NCBI RefSeq assembly: GCF_030580955.1
Contig: NZ_JAUQON010000001.1
Coordinates: 496,001-560,000 of the forward strand
Length of the DNA stretch: 64,000 nt
Direction of reading: 5' to 3'
Source: Hymenobacter convexus
GTDB taxonomy: Bacteria > Bacteroidota > Bacteroidia > Cytophagales > Hymenobacteraceae
Shown here: one piece after another, positions 28,290-36,209 of the stretch
How the letters are laid out: each line of letters starts with the position of its first letter
Position numbering within the stretch: the first letter of the stretch is position 1
Notes under the pieces: generated by a model
Database searches by the model: none
What the model saw: only the letters and a program-made list of their open reading frames with translations
Told to the model about the DNA's origin: nothing
Program-made: the position numbers and the translations under genes

Positions 28290-29495
28290 ATGTCGCATTA
28301 CCACCGCCTCGGCCAGATTCCGCGCAAACGCCACACCCAGTTCCGGCAGCCCGATGGCTCCTTGTATTCGGAGCAGCTGGTGGGCACGCTGGGTTTTCAC
28401 GGCGTGTCGTCGCTGCTCTACCACGTGCACCCGCCCACCCAGATTAAGCACGTGGGCGAGCCCCGGCCCTTCGCGCCCAAGCTACTGAAGGACCGGCCGC
28501 TGCAGCCCGAGCACCTGCGCACGCTGGCCCAAACCACCACCGGCGGCGACTACCTGGCCGCCCGCCAAACGCTGCTCGGCAACGCCGACGTGACGATGAG
28601 CATCTGCAACCCGACGGAGAAGCAGATGAGCTACTACTACAAAAATGCCCAGGCCGACGAGGTGATTTTCGTGCACGAAGGCCGGGGTGAGCTGTGGAGC
28701 CAGATGGGCAAAGTGGCCTTCGAGCCCGGCGACTACGTGGTGGTGCCGCGCACGGTCATCCACCAGCTGCATTTCGAGGAAGGCCCGGTGCGCCTGATGA
28801 TTGTGGAGTCGTTCAGCCCCGTGGAAACGGTGCGGCGCTACCGCAACCACTTCGGCCAGCTGCTGGAGCACTCGCCCTACTGCGAGCGCGACATGCGCCC
28901 GCCGAGCGAACTGATTACCGAGGAGTTTCCGGAAGGCGACTACCTCGTGCAGGTCAAGAAAGAAGGCCTGCTGCACCAGCTCACCTACGCGCATTGCCCC
29001 TTTGATGTGGTGGGCTGGGACGGGTACTTCTACCCTTATGCCTTTAGTATTCACGATTTCGAGCCCATCACCGGGCGCCTGCACCAGCCGCCGCCCGTGC
29101 ACCAGACGTTTGAGGGGCATAACTACGTGATTTGCTCCTTTGTGCCGCGCTTGTTCGACTACCACCCGCTCAGCATTCCGGCGCCCTACAACCACTCCAA
29201 CGTCGATTCCGACGAGGTGCTGTACTACGTGGCCGGCAATTTCATGTCGCGCAAGGGCGTCGATTTGGCTTCCTTCACCTGGCACCCCACGGGGCTGCCC
29301 CACGGCCCGCACCCGGGCACCGTGGAGGCCAGCATTGGCAAGAAAGAAACCCACGAGCTGGCGGTGATGGTGGACACTTTCCGCCCGCTCTACCTCACCG
29401 AAACGGCGTTGCCCTATGTGGACTCGCGCTACCCCATGAGCTGGAACCCCGGCTTCGTGCCCGACCCGCCCAAGTCGGCCGACATGATGGACTAA
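28290..29495 (+). CDS. hmgA: Homogentisate 1,2-dioxygenase
   Basis: A 401-residue cupin-fold dioxygenase matching homogentisate 1,2-dioxygenase from the N-terminal MSHYHRLGQIPRKRHTQF through the C-terminal PYVDSRYPMSWNPGF. Iron ligands are expected in the DYHPLSIP, DSDEVLYYVAG and HPTGLPHGPHPG segments, all intact. The enzyme opens the homogentisate ring to maleylacetoacetate in tyrosine and phenylalanine breakdown. The usual partners (4-hydroxyphenylpyruvate dioxygenase, fumarylacetoacetase) are not in this window, so the gene appears solitary. The 92-base leader contains a fragment resembling another palindromic repeat. Confidence 0.95.
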   Translation: MSHYHRLGQIPRKRHTQFRQPDGSLYSEQLVGTLGFHGVSSLLYHVHPPTQIKHVGEPRPFAPKLLKDRPLQPEHLRTLAQTTTGGDYLAARQTLLGNADVTMSICNPTEKQMSYYYKNAQADEVIFVHEGRGELWSQMGKVAFEPGDYVVVPRTVIHQLHFEEGPVRLMIVESFSPVETVRRYRNHFGQLLEHSPYCERDMRPPSELITEEFPEGDYLVQVKKEGLLHQLTYAHCPFDVVGWDGYFYPYAFSIHDFEPITGRLHQPPPVHQTFEGHNYVICSFVPRLFDYHPLSIPAPYNHSNVDSDEVLYYVAGNFMSRKGVDLASFTWHPTGLPHGPHPGTVEASIGKKETHELAVMVDTFRPLYLTETALPYVDSRYPMSWNPGFVPDPPKSADMMD

Positions 29496-29561
29496 CGGCC
29501 GGGCCGGCGGAACTTACCAGCTCGTCCTTTTCGTATACATAGCCAACTTACTCTATAGACC

Positions 29562-30083
29562 ATGAAAAAAATCCTCCTCCTAGCACCGCTGTTGTTGTTT
29601 CTGGCCGTTGTGGGCTGTAAGAAAGTTGACCAGCTGCTGACCTTCACCGTCGATACGTCGCAGAGCGTGGTTATTCCGGGCTATTTCGTCAACGCCCAGC
29701 TGCCGGCCGTGACGGTGACCACCAATTCGGCTGATTCCTTTAAGAACAACAAGACTTCGAAGGACAAGGTAAAGGACGTGTACCTCGACCAGATGGTGCT
29801 GACCGTGACCAACCCGGCCAACTCCAACTTCGATTTTCTCAACAAGCTGGATGTGTTCATCAACACCCCCAATACCAACAACAAGATTCTGCTGGCCAGC
29901 ATCACCAACGTGCCCAAAGGCGTGAACTCCATCAAACTGGACCCCACCAAGGCCCGCCTCGATGAGTACCTGAAAGCCGATACCTACCAGCTCACCGTAA
30001 ATGCTACCCTGAACGGTTTCAATGCCAACGACTTCACCGTGCGCTCCGACGCCCGCTTCAAGGTGACGGCCGACCCGCTGTAA
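29562..30083 (+). CDS. Lipoprotein, unknown function
   Basis: A 173-residue protein with a lipobox ending VVGC (C19), so it should be lipid-anchored after signal peptidase II cleavage. The mature part is beta-rich and contains many Asn, Thr and Lys residues (NNKTSKDKVKD; NTPNTNNK), without a family I recognise. Codon use is more AT-rich than neighbouring genes. It begins 66 bases after hmgA on the same strand and ends at a clear terminator, so it could share the hmgA transcript. Confidence 0.72.
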   Translation: MKKILLLAPLLLFLAVVGCKKVDQLLTFTVDTSQSVVIPGYFVNAQLPAVTVTTNSADSFKNNKTSKDKVKDVYLDQMVLTVTNPANSNFDFLNKLDVFINTPNTNNKILLASITNVPKGVNSIKLDPTKARLDEYLKADTYQLTVNATLNGFNANDFTVRSDARFKVTADPL

Positions 30084-30103
30084 GGGTATTGTGAAGCGTG
30101 TAA

Positions 30104-30136
30104 TAAAAAAGCCGGCCTGTGAGGGCCGGCTTTTTT
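30104..30136 (+). terminator. Intrinsic terminator after the lipoprotein gene
   Basis: AAAAAAGCCGGCCTGTGA pairs as AAAAAAGCCGGCC with GGCCGGCTTTTTT around a short loop, followed by TTG. It lies 20 bases after the stop. Confidence 0.85.
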
Positions 30137-30180
30137 GTTGGCTGAGAGGGCATTCAGGAATGTCGCACTGAGTAAAAGGT

Positions 30181-30282
30181 CGTCATGCTGAGCGGAGTCG
30201 AAGCATCTCTACCGCAACAGTAATTCCTGTTTATTGGATTGCGTTGCGCGGTAGAGATGCTTCGACTCCGCTCAGCATGACA
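30181..30282. repeat. Palindromic intergenic element, family B, copy 5
   Basis: The arms read GAGCGGAGTCGAAGCATC and GATGCTTCGACTCCGCTC: the GGAG/CTCC version differs from the usual GCAG/CTGC on both sides. The spacer (CAGTAATTCCTGTTTATTGG) is shared, reversed, with copy 2. It lies between convergent genes. Confidence 0.9.
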
Positions 30283-30311
30283 TTCTCAATTTCTGCCGGA
30301 TGGCCAGCACC

Positions 30312-31043
30312 CTACTTCACCACCGCAATGCGGTTGTAGTGGTCCATCATCTTGGCAATGTCGGCGGGGCGGGTGTAATCGAGGTGCTGGGCGGTGGCAA
30401 AGCTGCGCACGTCGTTCGACCGGCTGCCAAAGAGGCGCAGCACCGCCGATTCGGTGGGTTCGAGGGGGCGCAGGGGCTCGGTGCCCACGGTGCCGGGGCC
30501 GGCCAGCAGGGTGCCCACCAGCGGACGCTTGCTGTTGGGCGTGGCGTCGGCGGGGGTGTAGAGCCAGGCCAGCAGCAGCGGGCCGGCATCGATGGCGGTG
30601 ATGACTTCCACGTATTCGCGGCGGGTGCCGGCGCTGCCCTCCTTCACCAGGCGCGAGCGGAAGCGGCGCAGGGGCGCGGCCGGGTCGCCGGCCTCGCCGA
30701 GGTCGAAGCCCCGCAGGCTGCCCGCGGGCCACAGGTGCGTCGCTTCCAGGTCGATGGAGTCCTGGGCTTCGAGCAGGTGCAGTCCGGCGTGGTAGCGCAG
30801 GCCGGGCACCAGCAGGGTACGGCCATCGGCGGTGCGCAACGAGCCCAGCTGAAAGCCCTGGCCACCCACAAACCCACTGGTTTGCTGCTTAAGCGAAGCC
30901 CGATAGCCTTCGGCGGTCGGGCCGGTGTTGGCTTGCTGGTAGGCCACGCGGGCGTCGGCCACATCACGCGAGGTTTGGGCAGCGGCGGTGCCCGCGCCCG
31001 CTATGGCCAGGAAAAAGGCAAATAAATAAGAAGAGGTTTTCAC
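30312..31043 (-). CDS. Secreted protein, paralogue of the adjacent gene, unknown function
   Basis: A protein of about 243 residues with a signal peptide ending TAAAQ. It shares blocks in the same order with its neighbour at 31176: LHLLEAQDS, HLWPAGSLRGFDLG, TLLAGPGTVG..PLRPLEPTES and a C-terminal MMDHYN. No known family is evident. I use the GTG at 31043 (MKTSSYLF) since it matches the neighbour's start MKLPTTLL and gives a normal signal peptide; an ATG at 31082 would add 13 residues. The two genes are separated by 132 bases and look like a tandem duplication. Confidence 0.7.
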   Translation of the reverse strand: MKTSSYLFAFFLAIAGAGTAAAQTSRDVADARVAYQQANTGPTAEGYRASLKQQTSGFVGGQGFQLGSLRTADGRTLLVPGLRYHAGLHLLEAQDSIDLEATHLWPAGSLRGFDLGEAGDPAAPLRRFRSRLVKEGSAGTRREYVEVITAIDAGPLLLAWLYTPADATPNSKRPLVGTLLAGPGTVGTEPLRPLEPTESAVLRLFGSRSNDVRSFATAQHLDYTRPADIAKMMDHYNRIAVVK

Positions 31044-31175
31044 TGCTACTGATGACAAAAGACAAGCTAAAAAGGGGTACAAATTTACGACATTATCGGC
31101 GTTGATAATGCAAGCAATGTGCCATCGGATGGTGCCTTATCAGCTGAATTTCACCTACTCAGCCCGCGGATATGG

Positions 31176-31922
31176 CTATTTGCCCTGCTGGTTGTAGTAT
31201 TCCACCATGCGCAGCACCTGGGCCAGGTCGGTGTAGCGCAGTCCTTCCTTGGCGGCATAGGCCTCGACCTGCGCCGCGCGGGTGCCAAACAGCCGCGATA
31301 CCTCCTTGCGGTTGAGCGCCACCGGCCGCAGCGGGTCCTGCGGCGTGGCCGCCGAGCCGGCCAGCACCACCTGGCCAATTTCGGTGCGGGCCGGCCGGGT
31401 TTCGGTGTGCAGCACAGGGTCCATCACGGCGTCGTCGTGCACGTAGTGGTGCAGCACGGCCAGGATGAGAAAGGCGTTGTCGTCGGCCGTGAGCATTTCC
31501 ACGAAGTTGCGCTCGGTGCCGCCGTTGCGCACCATGAAGGTGCGGAAATGCCGCGTGTCGGCCCCGCGGCCCAAGTAAAAGCCGTCGAGGCTGCCCGGGG
31601 GCCACACGTGGCTGCCGGTCGAGTCGCGCACTTCGAGCAGGTGCAGGGCCACGTTGTATTTCATGGCCGGCACCCGCACGCGGCGCTTGTTGGGCAGCAC
31701 CAGCACGCCGGGCTGGTCGATGCTGACGAGGTAGGCCTCCGGCGCGTTGATGAGGTCTTTGCGCATGCGCTCCAGCGCGCCCGGCGAGTTGGCCTGCTGG
31801 TAAATCCCGAGCGCCACTTCGCCAAGGTCGCGCGAGTAGGTGGGCTGGGCCTGGGCCACAGTCAACAGGCCGCTCATAACAAGGGCCAGCCCGGCCAGGA
31901 GGAGGGTAGTGGGTAGTTTCAT
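31176..31922 (-). CDS. Secreted protein, paralogue of the adjacent gene, unknown function
   Basis: A 248-residue protein with a signal peptide (about 1-25, ending AQA). It carries LHLLEVRDS, HVWPPGSLDGFYLG, QVVLAGSAATPQDPLRPVAL and MVEYYN in the same order as the protein at 30312, from which it has diverged widely elsewhere. The conserved Trp/Pro/Gly core suggests a folded domain rather than low complexity. Several histidines (HHYVHDD) appear only in this copy. Function unknown. A family A palindrome lies just upstream. Confidence 0.75.
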   Translation of the reverse strand: MKLPTTLLLAGLALVMSGLLTVAQAQPTYSRDLGEVALGIYQQANSPGALERMRKDLINAPEAYLVSIDQPGVLVLPNKRRVRVPAMKYNVALHLLEVRDSTGSHVWPPGSLDGFYLGRGADTRHFRTFMVRNGGTERNFVEMLTADDNAFLILAVLHHYVHDDAVMDPVLHTETRPARTEIGQVVLAGSAATPQDPLRPVALNRKEVSRLFGTRAAQVEAYAAKEGLRYTDLAQVLRMVEYYNQQGK

Positions 31923-31950
31923 GGAAAGAAAGTATTATTTTTTGTGGGTT

Positions 31951-32039
31951 TGTCATCCTGAGCGCAGCGAAGGACCTTATCACGTCTGAACAGATTAGCG
32001 TTCAGACGTGATAAGGTCCTTCGCTACGCTCAGGATAAC
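31951..32039. repeat. Palindromic intergenic element, family A, copy 4
   Basis: Arms TGTCATCCTGAGCGCAGCG and CGCTACGCTCAGGATAAC continue inward without a break through CACGTCTGAAC/GTTCAGACGTG, leaving a loop of only about ten bases. This is the most complete hairpin of family A. Confidence 0.92.
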
Positions 32040-32062
32040 CGCCTTTTCAACCTTATAGGAAT

Positions 32063-33625
32063 TTACCGGTTGCGGCCGTACTGCTCGTGGCTACTCACCC
32101 AGTCGGAGCTCGAAATGGCGGCTCCCAGGCTCAACTCGCCGGCCAAAACCACGCCAGCGACGATTTCGGCAAACTTGCGCACCGTGCCGCGGCCCACGCA
32201 GCCCAGCATCTGCAGGCTCTCGTTTTGGGTGGCCAGGCCGGTGCCGCCGCCGTGCGTGGCCACGATGAGCGAGGGAATGGTGATGCTGATGTACAAATCG
32301 CCCTCCGGCGTCACTTCCGAATACAGAATGCCGGCCGAGGACTCGCTCACGTTGGCCACGTCCTGCCCCGTGGCGATGAACATGGCCGTGATGCCGTTGG
32401 CCGAATGCGCGCCGTTGTTGTTGGCGCCCGAAATGAACGCGCCCACGTTGCTCACCTGGCCGTGGTAGGCCAGCTGCTCGGGTGTCACGCGCATGCGCTG
32501 CATCAGCACGTCGCGCTTCACCACGGCTTCGGCCACCACGCGCTTGCCACGGGTGCGCATCACGTTGATTTGCGAGGCCTTTTTGTCGGTGGCGAAGTTT
32601 GATTCAAGGTAGAAATGCTCGATTTTCGGGCCTTTGTAATTCTCCAGAATCCAGGAGCAGGCGGCGAAGGTGGCGCGGCCCACCATGTTCTGGCCCGCGG
32701 CGTCGCCGGTGCTGAAATTGAAGCGCAGATAAGCGAATTTGTTGCTCAGGTACGTGTCGATGTACTGCAGCTTGGCCACGCTCGACGTGCTTTCGGCCTG
32801 TGGCCGAATTTGGTCAATCTGCTCCTCAATCCAGCGGCCAAAATCCCGCGCCCCGCGCGCATCGCTGAACACGAACACCGGCGCCCGCTGCATGGCGTCG
32901 CCAATGACGGTGCATTTCACGCCGCCGCACAGGTTGAGCACCTGCATGCCGCGGTTGTAGCTGGCCACCAAGGTTCCCTCGGTGGTGGCCATCGGAATCA
33001 GGAAATCGCCCTGCGCGTGCTCGCCGTTCACCGTCAGCGGCCCGGCCAGGCCCACCGGAATCTGGGCCACGCCCATGAAATGCTCGCAGTTGCCCTGCAG
33101 CATGTGGGCATCGAAAGAATAGTTTTTGAGGTGCTTGAACTGCTTGCCCGAGAACTCCTCGGCAAAGCGTTGGCGGGCCGCAATGGCCGCCTCGGAGTAG
33201 TCGTCTTCCTCGGAGCGCGGGATGCGCGGCTTGTGGTTGGCGGCACTCACAATGGCATCTTCCACTTCCACGTGCAGGTCGCCGAAGGCATCGGTCGAGA
33301 ACCAGGCCTGCACCGCGTGCATGCCCTCGGACAGGGCCGGCGTATCGAGCCGAATGATGAGGGTGCGGCCCACCGGCAGGTCGATGGCCTGGCCGTCAGC
33401 GTCAATCTGAGAGGCGGGACGCTGCTCGCCGTCGCCCATATCCACCGTTATTTTCTCGGCCGGCACCACCACCTCGCCAATCTGCACCTGCCGGAAGCCG
33501 GTGACTTTCACGTTGTCGAGCCGGTTTTTGATGCTGAAGGCCACGCCCGCTTGCTCGGGCAGGTTGTGCAGGCTGCCGCGCGTGTAGAGCAGCTTGAGGA
33601 GCATGGGGCTGGGGGTGAAGACCAT
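32063..33625 (-). CDS. Hydroxymethylglutaryl-CoA reductase
   Basis: A 520-residue HMG-CoA reductase, the NADPH step to mevalonate in isoprenoid synthesis. The catalytic part (about 140-520) has GNCEHFMGVAQIPVGLAGPL with the catalytic Glu region, GDAAGQNMVGRA (a DAMGMNM-type motif), GGGTGLATQNESLQMLG and a C-terminal SSHEQYG with the catalytic His. An additional N-terminal beta-rich domain of about 130 residues (LLYTRGSLHNLPEQAG onward) precedes it. Start choice lies between ATG 33625 and ATG 33604. A perfect 12-base inverted repeat 55 bases upstream is a likely control site. Mevalonate-pathway use fits Cytophagales. Confidence 0.92.
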   Translation of the reverse strand: MVFTPSPMLLKLLYTRGSLHNLPEQAGVAFSIKNRLDNVKVTGFRQVQIGEVVVPAEKITVDMGDGEQRPASQIDADGQAIDLPVGRTLIIRLDTPALSEGMHAVQAWFSTDAFGDLHVEVEDAIVSAANHKPRIPRSEEDDYSEAAIAARQRFAEEFSGKQFKHLKNYSFDAHMLQGNCEHFMGVAQIPVGLAGPLTVNGEHAQGDFLIPMATTEGTLVASYNRGMQVLNLCGGVKCTVIGDAMQRAPVFVFSDARGARDFGRWIEEQIDQIRPQAESTSSVAKLQYIDTYLSNKFAYLRFNFSTGDAAGQNMVGRATFAACSWILENYKGPKIEHFYLESNFATDKKASQINVMRTRGKRVVAEAVVKRDVLMQRMRVTPEQLAYHGQVSNVGAFISGANNNGAHSANGITAMFIATGQDVANVSESSAGILYSEVTPEGDLYISITIPSLIVATHGGGTGLATQNESLQMLGCVGRGTVRKFAEIVAGVVLAGELSLGAAISSSDWVSSHEQYGRNR

Positions 33626-33679
33626 CGGAAAGGTGGGATTGAGGAGATGAATGGATGAGGTGTGCCGGGAAGTGAAGGT

Positions 33680-33712
33680 GGCAATATTTGGCTGGAATGT
33701 CCAAATATTGCC
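33680..33712. promoter_or_regulatory. Perfect 12-9-12 inverted repeat, candidate operator for HMG-CoA reductase
   Basis: GGCAATATTTGG and CCAAATATTGCC are exact reverse complements separated by CTGGAATGT. It lies 55 bases upstream of the HMG-CoA reductase start and just after the stop of the TonB-like gene. No T run follows it on the minus strand, arguing against a terminator and for a dimeric regulator site. Confidence 0.6.
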
Positions 33713-33718
33713 CAAATC

Positions 33719-34135
33719 CTACTGCCAGCAAAAGGTGATGGGTATCCTAAAGCTGACACTTACCGCGCGGCCCTGCTGGCGGCCGGGCGTGAAGCGCGGC
33801 AGCGCCCTCACCGCATGCACCACGGCCGAGTCGACGCGGCGGTCGATGCTTTTGTGGATGCGTACGCCCCGCACCTGGCCGGCCTCCGTCACCGTAAATC
33901 CGACCACCACCCGGCTGCTTTCCGGGTAATTCCCATGAAAGAGCGGAATGTGGATGGCCTTCTGAATAAGCGCTACCATGGCTGCATTGCCGCCACCGCC
34001 GGGTGGCTGGGGCATTTGTTCCACGTAGGTATACACGTTGGTCACTGGTGGGGCAGCTACCGCTTTAGGAGTCTGCCCCCGGGCCAAGCCGGCGGCTAAA
34101 GTGGCCGTGAGCAGGATGAGCCACCGGTGTGCCAT
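33719..34135 (-). CDS. TonB C-terminal-domain secreted protein
   Basis: A 138-residue protein with a signal peptide (about 1-20, ending ARGQ) and a TonB C-terminal-like domain (about 55-136): FHGNYPESSRVVVGFTV, VRGVRIHKSIDRRVDSAVV and ALPRFTPGRQQGRAV. Classical TonB links the inner-membrane ExbBD motor to outer-membrane transporters, but this one lacks the N-terminal anchor and Pro/Lys linker. It may be a periplasmic energy-transducer-like domain with another partner. A second TonB-like gene is upstream on the same strand. Confidence 0.8.
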   Translation of the reverse strand: MAHRWLILLTATLAAGLARGQTPKAVAAPPVTNVYTYVEQMPQPPGGGGNAAMVALIQKAIHIPLFHGNYPESSRVVVGFTVTEAGQVRGVRIHKSIDRRVDSAVVHAVRALPRFTPGRQQGRAVSVSFRIPITFCWQ

Positions 34136-34180
34136 GGTTGCCTGGGGAATGAATGAACCGCGAGGGGCTTTGATTAATTA

Positions 34181-34921
34181 TCACTTCATCTTGAATGTAA
34201 CCGGAACGACCATGTCCACCGCTACGGGTTTGCCGTTTTGCCGGCCCGGTTTGAAGTTGGGCATGATGCGCAGCACCCGCAACACTTCCGCGTCGAAGAA
34301 GGGCTGCAGGCTTTTTACGATTTTGGGGTGGCACACCCGGCCACTTGCGTCCACGGTGAACGAGGCAAAGACCCGGCCCTGGGCCTGAACGATTTTCCCG
34401 TCTTGCCGGGGCCAGACCACCTGCTGCTGAATAAACTTAACCACCTCCCTATTGCCGCCGCCCCGAAAAGAGGGCATTTTCTCAATGACGGCGCCATAAA
34501 CTTGGTTTAGGTGTTGCGCCGATTCAGCGGAATCGCGTTTGACGGCGGCCAGCCGCTCGCTCCGGTTTTTTGCAATTTCCTGGGTGTAATCAATTCCCCG
34601 CCGCACCTGCGCCAGCGCATCCCGCGCGCTCAGCCCCTGGCCCACCACCAGCACCAGCGCCACCACAAACCAGCGCAGCCGCCGCGACAGCGTGGGCACG
34701 GGGGCTACTTGCTGCCGCCGAAAGCTGCCGCACACCCGCCCGTCGGGCGAGGTGGCGCGGGCGGCGGCCAGGGCGGCCACGGGGTCGGTGCTTTGGCTGA
34801 AATCCTGCACCACGCGCTGGCACTGGCCGCAGAAATGGCCCGCCGGATGCGCGACCAAGGCGGCCCTGTCGACGGAGCAAGGGCTTAGCACCGCATTGAA
34901 TGTGGGTAGTTGCAGGAGCAT
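34181..34921 (-). CDS. TonB-family protein with N-terminal Cys/His motif and membrane helix
   Basis: A 246-residue protein: an N-terminal cytoplasmic segment with C15, H28, FCGQC (C30, C33) and C63 in RVCGSF, resembling the short zinc-ribbon motif found ahead of membrane segments in many Cytophagales proteins; a transmembrane helix (about 83-100); a linker; then a TonB C-terminal domain (about 165-246) with ASFTVDASGRVCHPKIV and MPNFKPGRQNGKPV. The ATG at 34921 was preferred to an upstream in-frame start. Its neighbour at 33719 shares the TonB domain. No exbB or exbD is in the window. Confidence 0.82.
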   Translation of the reverse strand: MLLQLPTFNAVLSPCSVDRAALVAHPAGHFCGQCQRVVQDFSQSTDPVAALAAARATSPDGRVCGSFRRQQVAPVPTLSRRLRWFVVALVLVVGQGLSARDALAQVRRGIDYTQEIAKNRSERLAAVKRDSAESAQHLNQVYGAVIEKMPSFRGGGNREVVKFIQQQVVWPRQDGKIVQAQGRVFASFTVDASGRVCHPKIVKSLQPFFDAEVLRVLRIMPNFKPGRQNGKPVAVDMVVPVTFKMK

Positions 34922-35209
34922 AGAAAAGAATGTTACGCCATTTTGGGGACCACCTGAAACGGGCACGGCCAACGGGCTAACGCTGGCGGCCGGCTGTTTA
35001 GCACGCGGGCCGGGCAGCTAAGTTTGGGCCGTTAAGGTATTTAGCGGGGCTGACCGTCGGCAGGGGCCGGGCCGGGGTACCGTTCACAATCTGTTCACCC
35101 AGCGAGCCCGTAGTTTGCTCCTTAAAACTCCTGCGTGCCGCTCCGGTTACTACCCGCTGCGTAGCCTCCGAAACCGCTGCCGGCGGGCCAGCGGCTACGC
35201 CCCACGTAT
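34922..35209. other. Divergent intergenic region between the TonB-like gene and the PhyH gene
   Basis: The gap between starts is 336 bases. Apart from the TACCTTTG box at its right end, I see only GC-rich sequence without a clear element and no gene. Confidence 0.4.
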
Positions 35210-35217
35210 TACCTTTG
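35210..35217 (+). promoter_or_regulatory. -7 box TACCTTTG for the PhyH-type dioxygenase
   Basis: An exact TAnnTTTG match ending 40 bases before the ATG at 35258, the same spacing as at hemB. No TTG is visible at the expected -33 position. Confidence 0.5.
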
Positions 35218-35257
35218 CGCGTCGGCCGGAACCCCTGCCGGCCGCCTCTATTCTGCT

Positions 35258-36073
35258 ATGGCTTTATCTGCTGACTACCCACGCTTTACCCTCGGCAACG
35301 CCCTCACGGCCGAGCAACGGGCTTTTTTCGCTAAATACGGTTTCCTTCATTTTCGCCCTTTCGCCTCCCCCGAATACGTTCAGCAAATTCTGAAAGCCAC
35401 CCAGGACGTGCAAGCCAAATGGCTGGCCGAGGGCGTGGAAAAAGTTAACGGCGTGCCCATCAAGTACGGGCACGACGTGGACGGCTCGCGCATCGTGCAG
35501 CGTTTCGCGTTTGCCTCGCAGCACAGCGACGTATTGCACAAACTGCTGCAGGACGACCGGTTCAAAGCCCTGTTCCCGCTGCTTGAAGCCGAGGGCGGCC
35601 GGGTGGGCGAAAACGAGAAAGACGGCCTCGTGGTGAACCACTACGTGAACGTGGAAGGCTCCGAATTCAGCCAGATGGGCTGGCACACCGACTCGCTGCG
35701 CGACGTGTTCTACGGCAAGCGCATCGGGCCCATGCTCAACGTGGGCCTGCACCTCGACGGCACCAAGGCCACCAACGGCGGCCTGCGCGTGATACCCGGC
35801 ACCCACCGCCAGGGCCTGCACAAGATGCTGTTTCGCAAGAAGTACTACAAGGACGTCTTCTACGACCCCAACGAAGTGGCCATCGAAACCGAACCCGGCG
35901 ACCTCACCGTGCACGACGGCCGCATGTGGCACCGCGTGGCCCAGTCGCCGCTCATCGGTGCCGAAAGCCGCCGCCGGGTGATGTACGTGCCCATCATCGC
36001 GGGCAAGTACCAGCCCAAAAGCGAAGACAGCCCCACGCCGTTCTACCTGCGCTTCCTGCACCTGGTGAAATAG
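35258..36073 (+). CDS. Phytanoyl-CoA dioxygenase family protein
   Basis: A 271-residue Fe(II)/2-oxoglutarate dioxygenase of the PhyH family. The iron ligands fit MGWHTDS (His-x-Asp) and the distal His in HDGRMWHRVAQ; the Arg of RRRVMYVPII would bind 2-oxoglutarate. Family members hydroxylate lipids or small metabolites, and the substrate cannot be deduced. The ATG at 35258 follows a TACCTTTG box. An SDR gene follows in the same direction after a family B palindrome, which could suggest a linked oxidation pathway, but this is inference. Confidence 0.88.
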   Translation: MALSADYPRFTLGNALTAEQRAFFAKYGFLHFRPFASPEYVQQILKATQDVQAKWLAEGVEKVNGVPIKYGHDVDGSRIVQRFAFASQHSDVLHKLLQDDRFKALFPLLEAEGGRVGENEKDGLVVNHYVNVEGSEFSQMGWHTDSLRDVFYGKRIGPMLNVGLHLDGTKATNGGLRVIPGTHRQGLHKMLFRKKYYKDVFYDPNEVAIETEPGDLTVHDGRMWHRVAQSPLIGAESRRRVMYVPIIAGKYQPKSEDSPTPFYLRFLHLVK

Positions 36074-36086
36074 GGTAGGTCTAGCG

Positions 36087-36194
36087 GAACGTCATGCTGA
36101 GCGAAGTCGAAGCATCTCGCGTGCCGAAGTAATCCAATTGATTGAGTTAGTGGTGGCACGCGAGATGCTTCGACTTCGCTCAGCATGACGTTCT
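36087..36194. repeat. Palindromic intergenic element, family B, copy 6
   Basis: Outer arms GGAACGTCATGCTGAGCGAA and matching TTCGCTCAGCATGACGTTC; the GAAG/CTTC middle differs from the usual GCAG/CTGC on both arms. The inner arm is of the CTCGCGTGCC type. It ends 15 bases before the SDR start codon. Confidence 0.9.
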
Positions 36195-36209
36195 AACTAT
36201 CTCAGAAAC

